DNA from: Phycisphaerae bacterium | GTDB lineage: Bacteria > Planctomycetota > Phycisphaerae > UBA1845 > PWPN01 | Length of the DNA stretch: 64,000 nucleotides | NCBI GenBank assembly: GCA_018003015.1 | Contig: JAGNEZ010000023.1 | Location: forward strand, 1 to 64,000 | Reading direction: 5' to 3' | In this document: positions 18,200-25,476 of the stretch, in pieces | How positions within the stretch are numbered: the stretch's first letter is position 1 | How the letters are laid out: each line of letters begins with the position of its first letter | The notes under the pieces: generated by a model | Databases searched by the model: none | Seen by the model: the letters and a program-made list of their open reading frames with translations, nothing else | Told to the model about the DNA's origin: nothing | Translations under genes and position numbers: made by a program

Positions 18200-19810
18200 T
18201 CACGACGGGGCGGCCTCGGCCGTCCGGCTCCTGGGAAACGATCGACCGTGCCACTTGTGCAGTGTCGCCAAGAGGGTAAGACGATCGATCGGCTTGGCGA
18301 CATAGTCGTCGCACCCGACTCGCAGGCACTTCTCCCGGTCGCCGGCCATGGCGTGTGCGGTCAGGGCCACAATCGGCTCTGCATATCCTTGCTCGCGCAG
18401 CCGGGTCGTGGCTGTGTAGCCGTCCATGGTGGGCATCTGCATATCCATCAGTATCAGATCGAACGGATGACCCGCCCTCTGAGCCTCCAGGGCGAGTTCC
18501 ACCGCCTTGCCGCCGTTGTCGGCCAGCGTCACTTCGGCCCCCGCTTTCTTGAGGACGAAGGAAATGAGTCGTTGATTGTCGATCCCATCCTCGGCCAACA
18601 GCACGCGCGCATCAAGCGGCTTCTCCTCCATGTTCACCGTCGCTTCGACGAACTCAGGCTCATCCTCGGCGATGATCCGCTCGGTCGGTCCTTCAGTCAT
18701 CTCCACCCCATCCAGCGGACCGGTGGCGATGACCAGCCGGAACGTCGTCCCCTGATCCGGAACGCTGTCCACGCTGAGGTCACCCCCCAGCAGGCTGGCC
18801 AGGCGCTTGCAGATCGTGAGACCGAGCCCGGTACCGCCAAACTGTGGAGCCTCGGGTCCTGAGGAGTTGGAGAACGGATCGAACAACACGGCTATCTGAC
18901 CTTCCGTCATGCCGACCCCGGTGTCAATCACCTCGAACTGCAGAACCGGCTCCAGGCCGGAGTCGGAGAAATGCACGGCAAGTCGTACGCCGCCAACCTG
19001 AGTGAAGCGGATCGCGTTTCCAACCAGCTTGCTGAGGATCTGGGCAAGCCTGGCCGGGTCGGTCTGAATCGTCTCAGGCACCTGGCCGACGAAATCGACG
19101 GACAGATCAAGTCCCTTCCGGCTCGCGACACACTTGGCCGCGGAAAGGATCTCGCTCACGATCTGGAGTGGCGAACAGACGGCGTGCCGGATTTCGAGAC
19201 GTCCGGTTTCAAGGTAGGCGATATCCAGGAGGCTGCACAGGTTGGTCATCAGTTCCTGGCCATTCCGCTTGATGGTCTCAAGGGCTCGCTCCCGGTCATC
19301 GCTGGTCATGACCGGATCAGACAGGTTCTCGGCGAATCCGATGATCGGCGTCATCAAGGTGCGGGCTCGATGGCTGAAACCAGCGAGAAACTCATACTTG
19401 CTGTGCGAGGCCACCTCCGCAGCAACTTCGCTGCGGTCCGCGCGCTCGGTGGCGTCCTCCAGTTCCTGGCAGACCCGCCGGAGCTGCTCGTTGGCGTCCT
19501 CGTACTGATGGCGTATCACCTCGCCCGCCGCGCTCACCTCGGTGAGGGCAGACTCCGCCTCCAGGCGGGCGGCCGCTTCCTCGCGAATTCGGAGCTGACA
19601 ATCACTGAGCTCCTGCTCGCAGCGACCAGCATCGGCCCGCCAGCGTCGGGTGAAGGCCAGCAGAGATCCCAGACCCGTCAGAACGATCAGCGTCGTCAGA
19701 AGAGGGTAGCTGCCCAGAGCCATCGCCCCTGCCGCCGCCACGGAAGCGGCGCACAGGGCGACGAGAACCCACGGGCCGGCTTGGTGTCTACGGTCTGTCG
19801 ATATGGTCAT
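18200..19810 (-). CDS. Hybrid sensor histidine kinase with C-terminal receiver
   Basis: This 536-residue protein has two N-terminal membrane helices (about 13-33 and 36-53), a coiled coil at 60-130, a dimerisation/phosphoacceptor region with FLAGFSHRARTLMTPIIGF (His147), an ATPase domain with GNAIRF, DTGVGM and GGTGLGL boxes, and a receiver domain near 400-525 with LAEDGIDNQRL, ILMDMQMPTMDG, ALTAH and KPID. There is almost no sensory domain between the helices. The H-box deviates from the usual SHEIRTPM (SHRARTLM). Its target is unknown; no separate response regulator lies nearby. Confidence 0.9.
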   Translation of the reverse strand: MTISTDRRHQAGPWVLVALCAASVAAAGAMALGSYPLLTTLIVLTGLGSLLAFTRRWRADAGRCEQELSDCQLRIREEAAARLEAESALTEVSAAGEVIRHQYEDANEQLRRVCQELEDATERADRSEVAAEVASHSKYEFLAGFSHRARTLMTPIIGFAENLSDPVMTSDDRERALETIKRNGQELMTNLCSLLDIAYLETGRLEIRHAVCSPLQIVSEILSAAKCVASRKGLDLSVDFVGQVPETIQTDPARLAQILSKLVGNAIRFTQVGGVRLAVHFSDSGLEPVLQFEVIDTGVGMTEGQIAVLFDPFSNSSGPEAPQFGGTGLGLTICKRLASLLGGDLSVDSVPDQGTTFRLVIATGPLDGVEMTEGPTERIIAEDEPEFVEATVNMEEKPLDARVLLAEDGIDNQRLISFVLKKAGAEVTLADNGGKAVELALEAQRAGHPFDLILMDMQMPTMDGYTATTRLREQGYAEPIVALTAHAMAGDREKCLRVGCDDYVAKPIDRLTLLATLHKWHGRSFPRSRTAEAAPS

Positions 19811-20002
19811 CGCGACTATGCCCGTCGGTTAGAAAGCCATGGACATCCACGACTCTGAATCGGCTAGTCGGAGCGCCGACATAAGCGCGGAACCGGGACG
19901 GCCGACAGATCAGGACGACGGGTCGGACTTGAGGAAAGTCCTCGTGGATACCCGGGAGCGAACGGTTTATCGGTCGCCAGCCCCGCTACGAACCGGAACG
20001 AA

Positions 20003-23000
20003 CTAGTTCTCGGGCTTGATACCGGTCGAGGCTCCGAGCTTCGTGTAGCGGCGATTGCCGATGGCGGCCTGCGGAGCACCCTCCGGCCAGACCGAGAGGC
20101 CAAGGCTCAGATCGTCGGCCTGCTCGTCCACGGCAAACGTCAGGGCGGCATACCACCGGGGGAACTTGCGAACCACAGTAACCTCGAGCTGATCCAGCTT
20201 GCCCCGCTCGATGTCATAGAAGGCCCTCAGGGCCAGACGATGCTTGGCGTTGAGCTCATAGTTGGCCCCCCCACCGATCAGGTTCGAGTCGGTGGGCTCG
20301 ATCCGCCGGTACCCCACGAAATAGGACAGACGAGGAGATCGCTCGACCGCATAGGACAAGTTGAACAGATCGAGGCTGCCATCGCTCAAGTCCCAATTGG
20401 CGTCGGAGAGAACCGAGGTCGTGTCGCTGATGCGATATTGGAAGTCGGAGCGCACGTGGTTGCGGGCAACGCTGTTCTCCGGTCGGGCGTTGTCGTAACG
20501 TCCGATCGGCAGCTCCTGCTCGGGATGGTCGCCAAAAAGGTTGAGTTCCACATCAAACAGGATCCAGTCCACCACCCGCCAGCCTCCCGGCAAGCCGCGC
20601 TTCGTCTGCCAGCGCTGGCGGACGGCCAGCGAGGCCCCGTAGAAATCGTCGATATCCTCGACGCCCGGGCTGAACGGGTGCAGCTCCAGGCTGTTCGTGT
20701 TGGTGGTACTCATCCAGGCGGTGGCTTCCGGTCGAATCACGTGCCGCACGCCGTGTACGTCCAGCAACTCCGAGTTCATCGTGTCGAACAGTCGCCAGAC
20801 CTCGGTGCCGGTGCGCACACCCGCCATGCCGAAGAGCCGGTCACGCGAGCCGCCCGCCGCGGAACCATCCCAGTATCCCGCCCGTCCGGTCGCGAACGGC
20901 ACAATGTTCGCGCTGCCCAACTTAATCGGCACATCGAACTCGTTCCGGGTTTCGCTCTGGAAAGTCATGTCGCTCGCCCCGGTGTTGTCCACAACCCATT
21001 TCCGATCCCACAGTCGACGCGAATCAGGACGATACCGGGCCATTCCGAGGTGCGATTCGCTGTAAAAACTGGCGATTTCGGCGAGTGGTTCGCCGGCCAG
21101 GTAGTATGCCAGCTCCGGGAAGTGCTCCGTTTGGGTCAGAAAATCGAGAACCCGGGCCTGCACCAGACCTGTCACCGCCCAGTTGTCCTTCTGCTTCTTC
21201 AGGTAGGCGAGCGTCTCCTGCTCCTTGCCTTCGTCGTACTCACCCTCGAAGTACTGCTCCATGAACGTCGGATCGCTCAGGTAGGACCCCTCGAGAGTTA
21301 ATTCCCACCCCTGACCTAGAATCTCCCGATGCCGCCAGGTGAGCCGCCCCCGGTTCTCGGTATCCGGGTCATTGTCCCGAAACGAGCCGAGGCTGTCCCG
21401 GCCGGTGTCATGAATGTAGTACCCGCGAAACACGCCGAACGAATTCTCGGTCTCATAGTCCACGTCCGTACCCACACCCGGGCCGTGCTCGCTGAAATAG
21501 TCCAACCGCAACGTACCGTCCACACCCTTGGGCTTCTCCAGCCCCAGAAGATTGAACAAATACCATTTCGATTCCAGGGTGACGCCGTACTTCTCACTGT
21601 AGCCCGTCCGGACGCTGCGAATGGAACTCTCACCCTCCTTGAGATCCCCAGTGACGTACGGCCAGTAGGCCAACGGCACGCCCTCGACATTCAAGGTCGC
21701 GTCACGTACCTGGTAACGTCCGGCCTGAAGCCCCGCCACCTGCCCCGACTCGTCCCTGGGCGTGGCATCAATCAACCGAACCTGCTCGGCCCCGATGTGC
21801 ACGTGAGGCGTGTGAAACTCACTGGTCGTGACTATGGCCTTGTGAGCCAAGTACTCCGTGGTCGACAATTGACGCACCTGCTGAGCGCGAACATAAATAG
21901 GGAGTTCACCCCCTGGAGCCAGAGCCCGCATCACCACATCAAGAATCAAGGCGCGATCATTCTCGAAATCGTAGTACAGCTCGGATGCCCGAATCATCCG
22001 CTCACCACGGGTTAGAACCACATCGCCCTGGAGGTAAACACCTGATACTCCCTCGCCAACGCTGGCACCCAGACTACCGACTCCGGCCACACCGGCGTCC
22101 GTCTCCCGGCTCTCACCCTCCGCCCGTTCCGGCGGAAACGCCTGGGTCTCAGCGGAGGGGCTGACCGAGGAAGCGGATGATGCTTCCTTCGGTCTACGGC
22201 TCAGAAAGATGACGGCGGCATCCGCCCGAATCTCCAGAAAGTCGCCACTGTCAACCAGTCCCTGAGACACATACACCTTGCCAATGGCCGTGACGGTCCC
22301 CCGCCCCTCGTCGATCGACGTCTGGTTTCCATGGTAATGGACCAACGGACGGGCCTCGGGCCGCGGCTTGAGCTCAGGCTGCTCCAGATCCACAATCTCC
22401 ACGCCCCCAGGCTGCGTTGTCGGCCCCGTCCTGGCCAACACAACCTGCCTGATCTTCACGGCTTCGGCATACAGCGGCGTCTCTGCCGAGGATTCACGTG
22501 TCGTCACGTCCGCCTGGAGAACCGGAGGATCCTTGGTGTTGAAGGTCACGAAAAGCACCGGACCCGTCGTCACCGTCCCCCCAGCATCCTGAACCCTGGC
22601 CTGCTGAGAGAGGAACACCTCGAAATGGTAGTAGGCCTGCCCCTGCCAACGGCACTGCTGCATCCAGGTAACTGCCTCTCGGGCGGAAAGCCGTCGATCA
22701 CCCAGATGGACCGCCAGATCCCCGTAGTACTGGACAACCTCACAGCCGTCAGGAAGAGCCCAGACATGGGCATAGTCTCCGAAAAACTCTGGGGCCACAC
22801 GACTCACCTCAACCGGCAGCATCGGGTTGGTGGTTTCAGGATCGTCCAGGGGGACAAGGGAAGCGCCCCGCGCGGAGAGGCAGACACAATACAAAAAGAC
22901 GGCCGCGAGCCGGCCGGAGGCAAAAACACGTGCTATACTTCTCACGAAGCTCAAGATGTCCCGGCCTTTCGCCCAGAAGAGACGCGGCCCTCCGGGATCC

Positions 23001-23005
23001 GCCAC
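20003..23005 (-). CDS. lptD: LPS-assembly protein LptD-like outer membrane protein
   Basis: This protein of about 1000 residues has an N-terminal signal-like segment (RVFASGRLAAVFLYCVCLSARG), two OstA/LptA-like beta-jellyroll stretches (IDEGRGTVTAIGKVYVSQG, GVYLQGDVVLTRGERMIRASELYYDF) and a long C-terminal beta-barrel with alternating hydrophobic strands (RGYYIHDTGRDSLGSFRDNDPDTENRG region, YFVGYRRIEP, LSLGLSVWPEG). The motif VPLAYWPYVTGD matches the LptD P-x-F/Y-W-P segment. It would insert LPS or a related lipid in the outer membrane. The annotated start is GTG 23005, but ribosome spacing there is poor; TTG 22954 is an alternative. A near-consensus promoter lies upstream. Confidence 0.82.
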   Translation of the reverse strand: MADPGGPRLFWAKGRDILSFVRSIARVFASGRLAAVFLYCVCLSARGASLVPLDDPETTNPMLPVEVSRVAPEFFGDYAHVWALPDGCEVVQYYGDLAVHLGDRRLSAREAVTWMQQCRWQGQAYYHFEVFLSQQARVQDAGGTVTTGPVLFVTFNTKDPPVLQADVTTRESSAETPLYAEAVKIRQVVLARTGPTTQPGGVEIVDLEQPELKPRPEARPLVHYHGNQTSIDEGRGTVTAIGKVYVSQGLVDSGDFLEIRADAAVIFLSRRPKEASSASSVSPSAETQAFPPERAEGESRETDAGVAGVGSLGASVGEGVSGVYLQGDVVLTRGERMIRASELYYDFENDRALILDVVMRALAPGGELPIYVRAQQVRQLSTTEYLAHKAIVTTSEFHTPHVHIGAEQVRLIDATPRDESGQVAGLQAGRYQVRDATLNVEGVPLAYWPYVTGDLKEGESSIRSVRTGYSEKYGVTLESKWYLFNLLGLEKPKGVDGTLRLDYFSEHGPGVGTDVDYETENSFGVFRGYYIHDTGRDSLGSFRDNDPDTENRGRLTWRHREILGQGWELTLEGSYLSDPTFMEQYFEGEYDEGKEQETLAYLKKQKDNWAVTGLVQARVLDFLTQTEHFPELAYYLAGEPLAEIASFYSESHLGMARYRPDSRRLWDRKWVVDNTGASDMTFQSETRNEFDVPIKLGSANIVPFATGRAGYWDGSAAGGSRDRLFGMAGVRTGTEVWRLFDTMNSELLDVHGVRHVIRPEATAWMSTTNTNSLELHPFSPGVEDIDDFYGASLAVRQRWQTKRGLPGGWRVVDWILFDVELNLFGDHPEQELPIGRYDNARPENSVARNHVRSDFQYRISDTTSVLSDANWDLSDGSLDLFNLSYAVERSPRLSYFVGYRRIEPTDSNLIGGGANYELNAKHRLALRAFYDIERGKLDQLEVTVVRKFPRWYAALTFAVDEQADDLSLGLSVWPEGAPQAAIGNRRYTKLGASTGIKPEN

Positions 23006-23044
23006 CTTCCGGCCCGCGTCGGCCGAATATCGGCACGGAAGCCC

Positions 23045-23072
23045 TTGACGAGGTAACGGCTGGCATTATATT
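23045..23072 (+). promoter_or_regulatory. Sigma70-like promoter, plus strand
   Basis: TTGACG (23045-23050), 16-base spacer, TATATT (23067-23072). It points to the RHH-like gene at 23321, leaving a 5' leader of about 240 bases. Nothing else is seen in the gap 23006-23320 apart from this and the overlapping minus-strand promoter. Confidence 0.5.
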
Positions 23073-23092
23073 GTTGAGCCAGTCCAAGTCAA
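23065..23092 (-). promoter_or_regulatory. Sigma70-like promoter for lptD, minus strand
   Basis: On the minus strand TTGACT (complement of 23087-23092), 16-base spacer, TATAAT (complement of 23065-23070). Transcription would begin near 23058, about 50 bases before the lptD start. Its -10 box overlaps that of the divergent plus-strand promoter. Confidence 0.6.
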
Positions 23093-23320
23093 CGCACGGG
23101 GCTGTGGGCACAAACAGACCGGACGCGCGACCCGAGGATAGCCGAGCAGCCGCCTCCAGCTGCCAACGGATGAAGGAAGCGACCCGGCCGAGCGAGGACC
23201 CGAGAACAAATCGGGAATCAGGGAGCCCGGAATAAAACGCCGAGCACCCCTGTGGATTCATATTTCTGTTTCGGTTCTGCACCGTGTACGCCACGGCGCG
23301 CAAGAGAGGAGATTGTAGTT

Positions 23321-23521
23321 ATGTCAGAAAAGCCAAAAAGATCATATTACCTCCCCGGGAAGCTCGTCACTACATTCGACAAGGAGTGCGCGAAGTCCGG
23401 TTACGTGAAAGAGAAGGTCGTCGCCGCGGCGATGCTGGCCTTCCTCGATGCCGGAGCTGAGTCCCGAAGCAAGATGTTCGAGCGACTCGACCTCTTCCTC
23501 CACGGCAAAGCCAAGAAGTAA
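23321..23521 (+). CDS. Small ribbon-helix-helix-like protein
   Basis: This 66-residue basic protein starts at ATG 23321, with AGAGGAG about nine bases upstream. The pattern RSYYLPGKLVTTFDKECAKSGYVKEKVVAAAMLAFLDA reads as one beta strand, helix, turn and helix, as in RHH DNA-binding proteins, and ends KMFERLDLFLHGKAKK. No toxin partner is adjacent, so it is probably a stand-alone regulator rather than an antitoxin. The fold call is from pattern only. Confidence 0.6.
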   Translation: MSEKPKRSYYLPGKLVTTFDKECAKSGYVKEKVVAAAMLAFLDAGAESRSKMFERLDLFLHGKAKK

Positions 23522-23556
23522 CCGCTCAGCCGGCCCTGTCGGTTGAACGATTCAAT

Positions 23557-23597
23557 GCAAACGGATGGCCGGTCGTTGAAACCGGCCATCCGTTTGC
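23557..23597. terminator. Strong bidirectional hairpin between convergent genes
   Basis: A perfect 17-base inverted repeat (GCAAACGGATGGCCGGT and its complement) encloses the loop CGTTGAA. It sits between the ends of the RHH-like gene (+) and the HtrA gene (-). There is only a short T-rich tail (GTCTT), so it may act as terminator or as an mRNA-stabilising end. Confidence 0.65.
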
Positions 23598-23681
23598 GTC
23601 TTGGACCGCCTGTACCTCCGACCGCCGGCAAGCTGCGACCTGGGCACTCGGCAACAGCTGTCGGCCGGCAGGCCGCCATCC

Positions 23682-25334
23682 TCATTGCGGCAGTTGTTCG
23701 AACAGCGATCGTGACCGGCCCGTTCGGACCGACTTCACCCGCAAACGAACGCCTTTCTCAAGGTTCTCCTTGCTCAGGGCCTTCTGCAAGGCCCTGCCGG
23801 TTGTCACTTTCTCCCCCTGAACGCTCAAGATCGCATCGCCGACTTCGATCCCCATGCCCGCTGCCCCTTCCCCCAGCGTCTCAACGCTGGTCACCAGCAG
23901 GCAACCTTCCACTTCCTTGGGATCCGACCAGCCGAGCTTCTTTGCCAGAGAGGGTGCCGCCGGCTGAACCGAAATGGCCAACGCCTCAATCTCCGCTTCA
24001 CCTTCAGCACCCTCATTCTCGGCGTCACGCTCGGCGCCTTTCTGTCGCCAGCCGCCATCCTGGGCGAAGAACTGCTTGGGCTGCTTCTCGATCACCACCG
24101 GAATGGTGATCTCCTTCTTGTCGCGCCAGACCCTCAACTCCATCTTCGTGCCCGGCGAGGTGCGCGCCACCTTGGACTGCAAGGCCTGCACCGACTTCAC
24201 CGACTCACCGGCCAGCGTGAGGATCACGTCGTCGGCCTTGAGGCCCGCCTTGGCTGCCGGGGTACCACTCATCACCTCTTCGACCACTACGCCCTTCTCT
24301 TCCTCAAGCCCAAACGTCTTGGCATAGCCCGGAGGAGCGGTGTCAAAGCCCTGTATGGCCACTCCAAGATAGCCACGAACAATCTCCTTGCCTTCCTGCA
24401 AGTAAGGAAGCAGTTCTTTGACCGTCTGACTCGGGATGGCGAAGCCGACGCCGGCGTAGGCGGCCACCATACCACGAGTGACAATCGCGGTGTTGATGCC
24501 GATGACCTCGCCACGCATGTTCACGAGCGGACCCCCGCTGTTGCCCGGATTGATGGCCGCATCCGTCTGAATGAAGTCCTCATATCCTTCCACAATTCGA
24601 GGATTCCGACCTTTGGCCGAAATGATGCCCTGAGTCACGGTCTGGTCCAGGTTGAAAGGGGCACCAATGGCCATGACGAAGTCGCCGACCTCCACCTTGG
24701 AGCTGTCTCCCAAGGGCAAAGCCTGCAAACGGTCACCCTTGATCTGGATCAGGGCGAGGTCAGTCTTGGGATCCTTGCCCACGATCTGGCCAAGAAAGCG
24801 GCGCCCGTCCGCCAGTCGAACATCGATCCGCCCCGTGTCCTTGTCCTTCTCGATGCCTTCGACCACGTGATTGTTGGTGATGATGTAGCCTTTCTCCGCA
24901 TCAATGATAACCCCGCTCCCACTGCCAATCTGCGGTTGAGGCTGAACCTCCTCAGGCAATCGGAACTGGAACCTCGGACCTCGCTGCCCGTCTTCCCGGT
25001 CCTCGAAGAATTTCCGCAGGGCCTCCGGCAAATCACTGGGATCAACGCTCCGCGGAGACTTCTCCCGGTCGACCTTCTTGGGCTCTACCCGGGAGTAAAT
25101 GTGGACAACCGCAGGACTGGCTCGCCTGGAAACCTGACGAAATACGTCGGAGATCGCCTCAACGTTGATCATCCCCTGGCTGGAAGCGCCACCGGGCTTC
25201 TCGGCCACAGCCTGATCGGCAGCAAACACTTGTCCCACAAAGAGTTCCGATTGGACTAGTCCCCCAGCCCCCAGGCCAAACAGGAGACCGAGTCCCAACC
25301 GAATCACGCGTACACGCATCGCTTCTGTTCTCAT
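23682..25334 (-). CDS. HtrA/DegP-type serine protease with two PDZ domains
   Basis: This protein of about 550 residues would act in periplasmic protein quality control. The start at 25334 (MRTEAMRVRVIRLG) has GGGAG nine bases upstream; in-frame starts up to 25379 exist. After a signal or anchor helix (LGLGLLFGLGAGGLVQ), the trypsin-like domain has the triad His156 (TNNHVVEG), Asp192 (KTDLALIQ) and Ser266 (NPGNSGGPLV). PDZ1 starts near GYLGVAIQGFD and PDZ2 near EVEGCLLVTSVE. An acidic insert (GAERDAENEGAEGEAEIEA) separates the PDZ domains. It is probably monocistronic. Confidence 0.94.
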   Translation of the reverse strand: MRTEAMRVRVIRLGLGLLFGLGAGGLVQSELFVGQVFAADQAVAEKPGGASSQGMINVEAISDVFRQVSRRASPAVVHIYSRVEPKKVDREKSPRSVDPSDLPEALRKFFEDREDGQRGPRFQFRLPEEVQPQPQIGSGSGVIIDAEKGYIITNNHVVEGIEKDKDTGRIDVRLADGRRFLGQIVGKDPKTDLALIQIKGDRLQALPLGDSSKVEVGDFVMAIGAPFNLDQTVTQGIISAKGRNPRIVEGYEDFIQTDAAINPGNSGGPLVNMRGEVIGINTAIVTRGMVAAYAGVGFAIPSQTVKELLPYLQEGKEIVRGYLGVAIQGFDTAPPGYAKTFGLEEEKGVVVEEVMSGTPAAKAGLKADDVILTLAGESVKSVQALQSKVARTSPGTKMELRVWRDKKEITIPVVIEKQPKQFFAQDGGWRQKGAERDAENEGAEGEAEIEALAISVQPAAPSLAKKLGWSDPKEVEGCLLVTSVETLGEGAAGMGIEVGDAILSVQGEKVTTGRALQKALSKENLEKGVRLRVKSVRTGRSRSLFEQLPQ

Positions 25335-25476
25335 CTTGAGCATCTCCCTCATAACATCGAGCTGACTGTCTTCCGACACCCATTCAATTCAATGACGCCT
25401 AGATCGGCCAGTTCCTGTCATCTTCATCATGGTCGCCGCAGCCACCCGGCTATTTCACAACCGGAAACCAACCGGT

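Noticed and set aside
20240-21301. A 353-codon plus-strand open frame
   Set aside because: It lies antisense within the lptD barrel region and shows no family features.
23321-23521. Antitoxin of a toxin-antitoxin pair
   Set aside because: No small toxin-like gene lies on either side; the next gene is a convergent HtrA.
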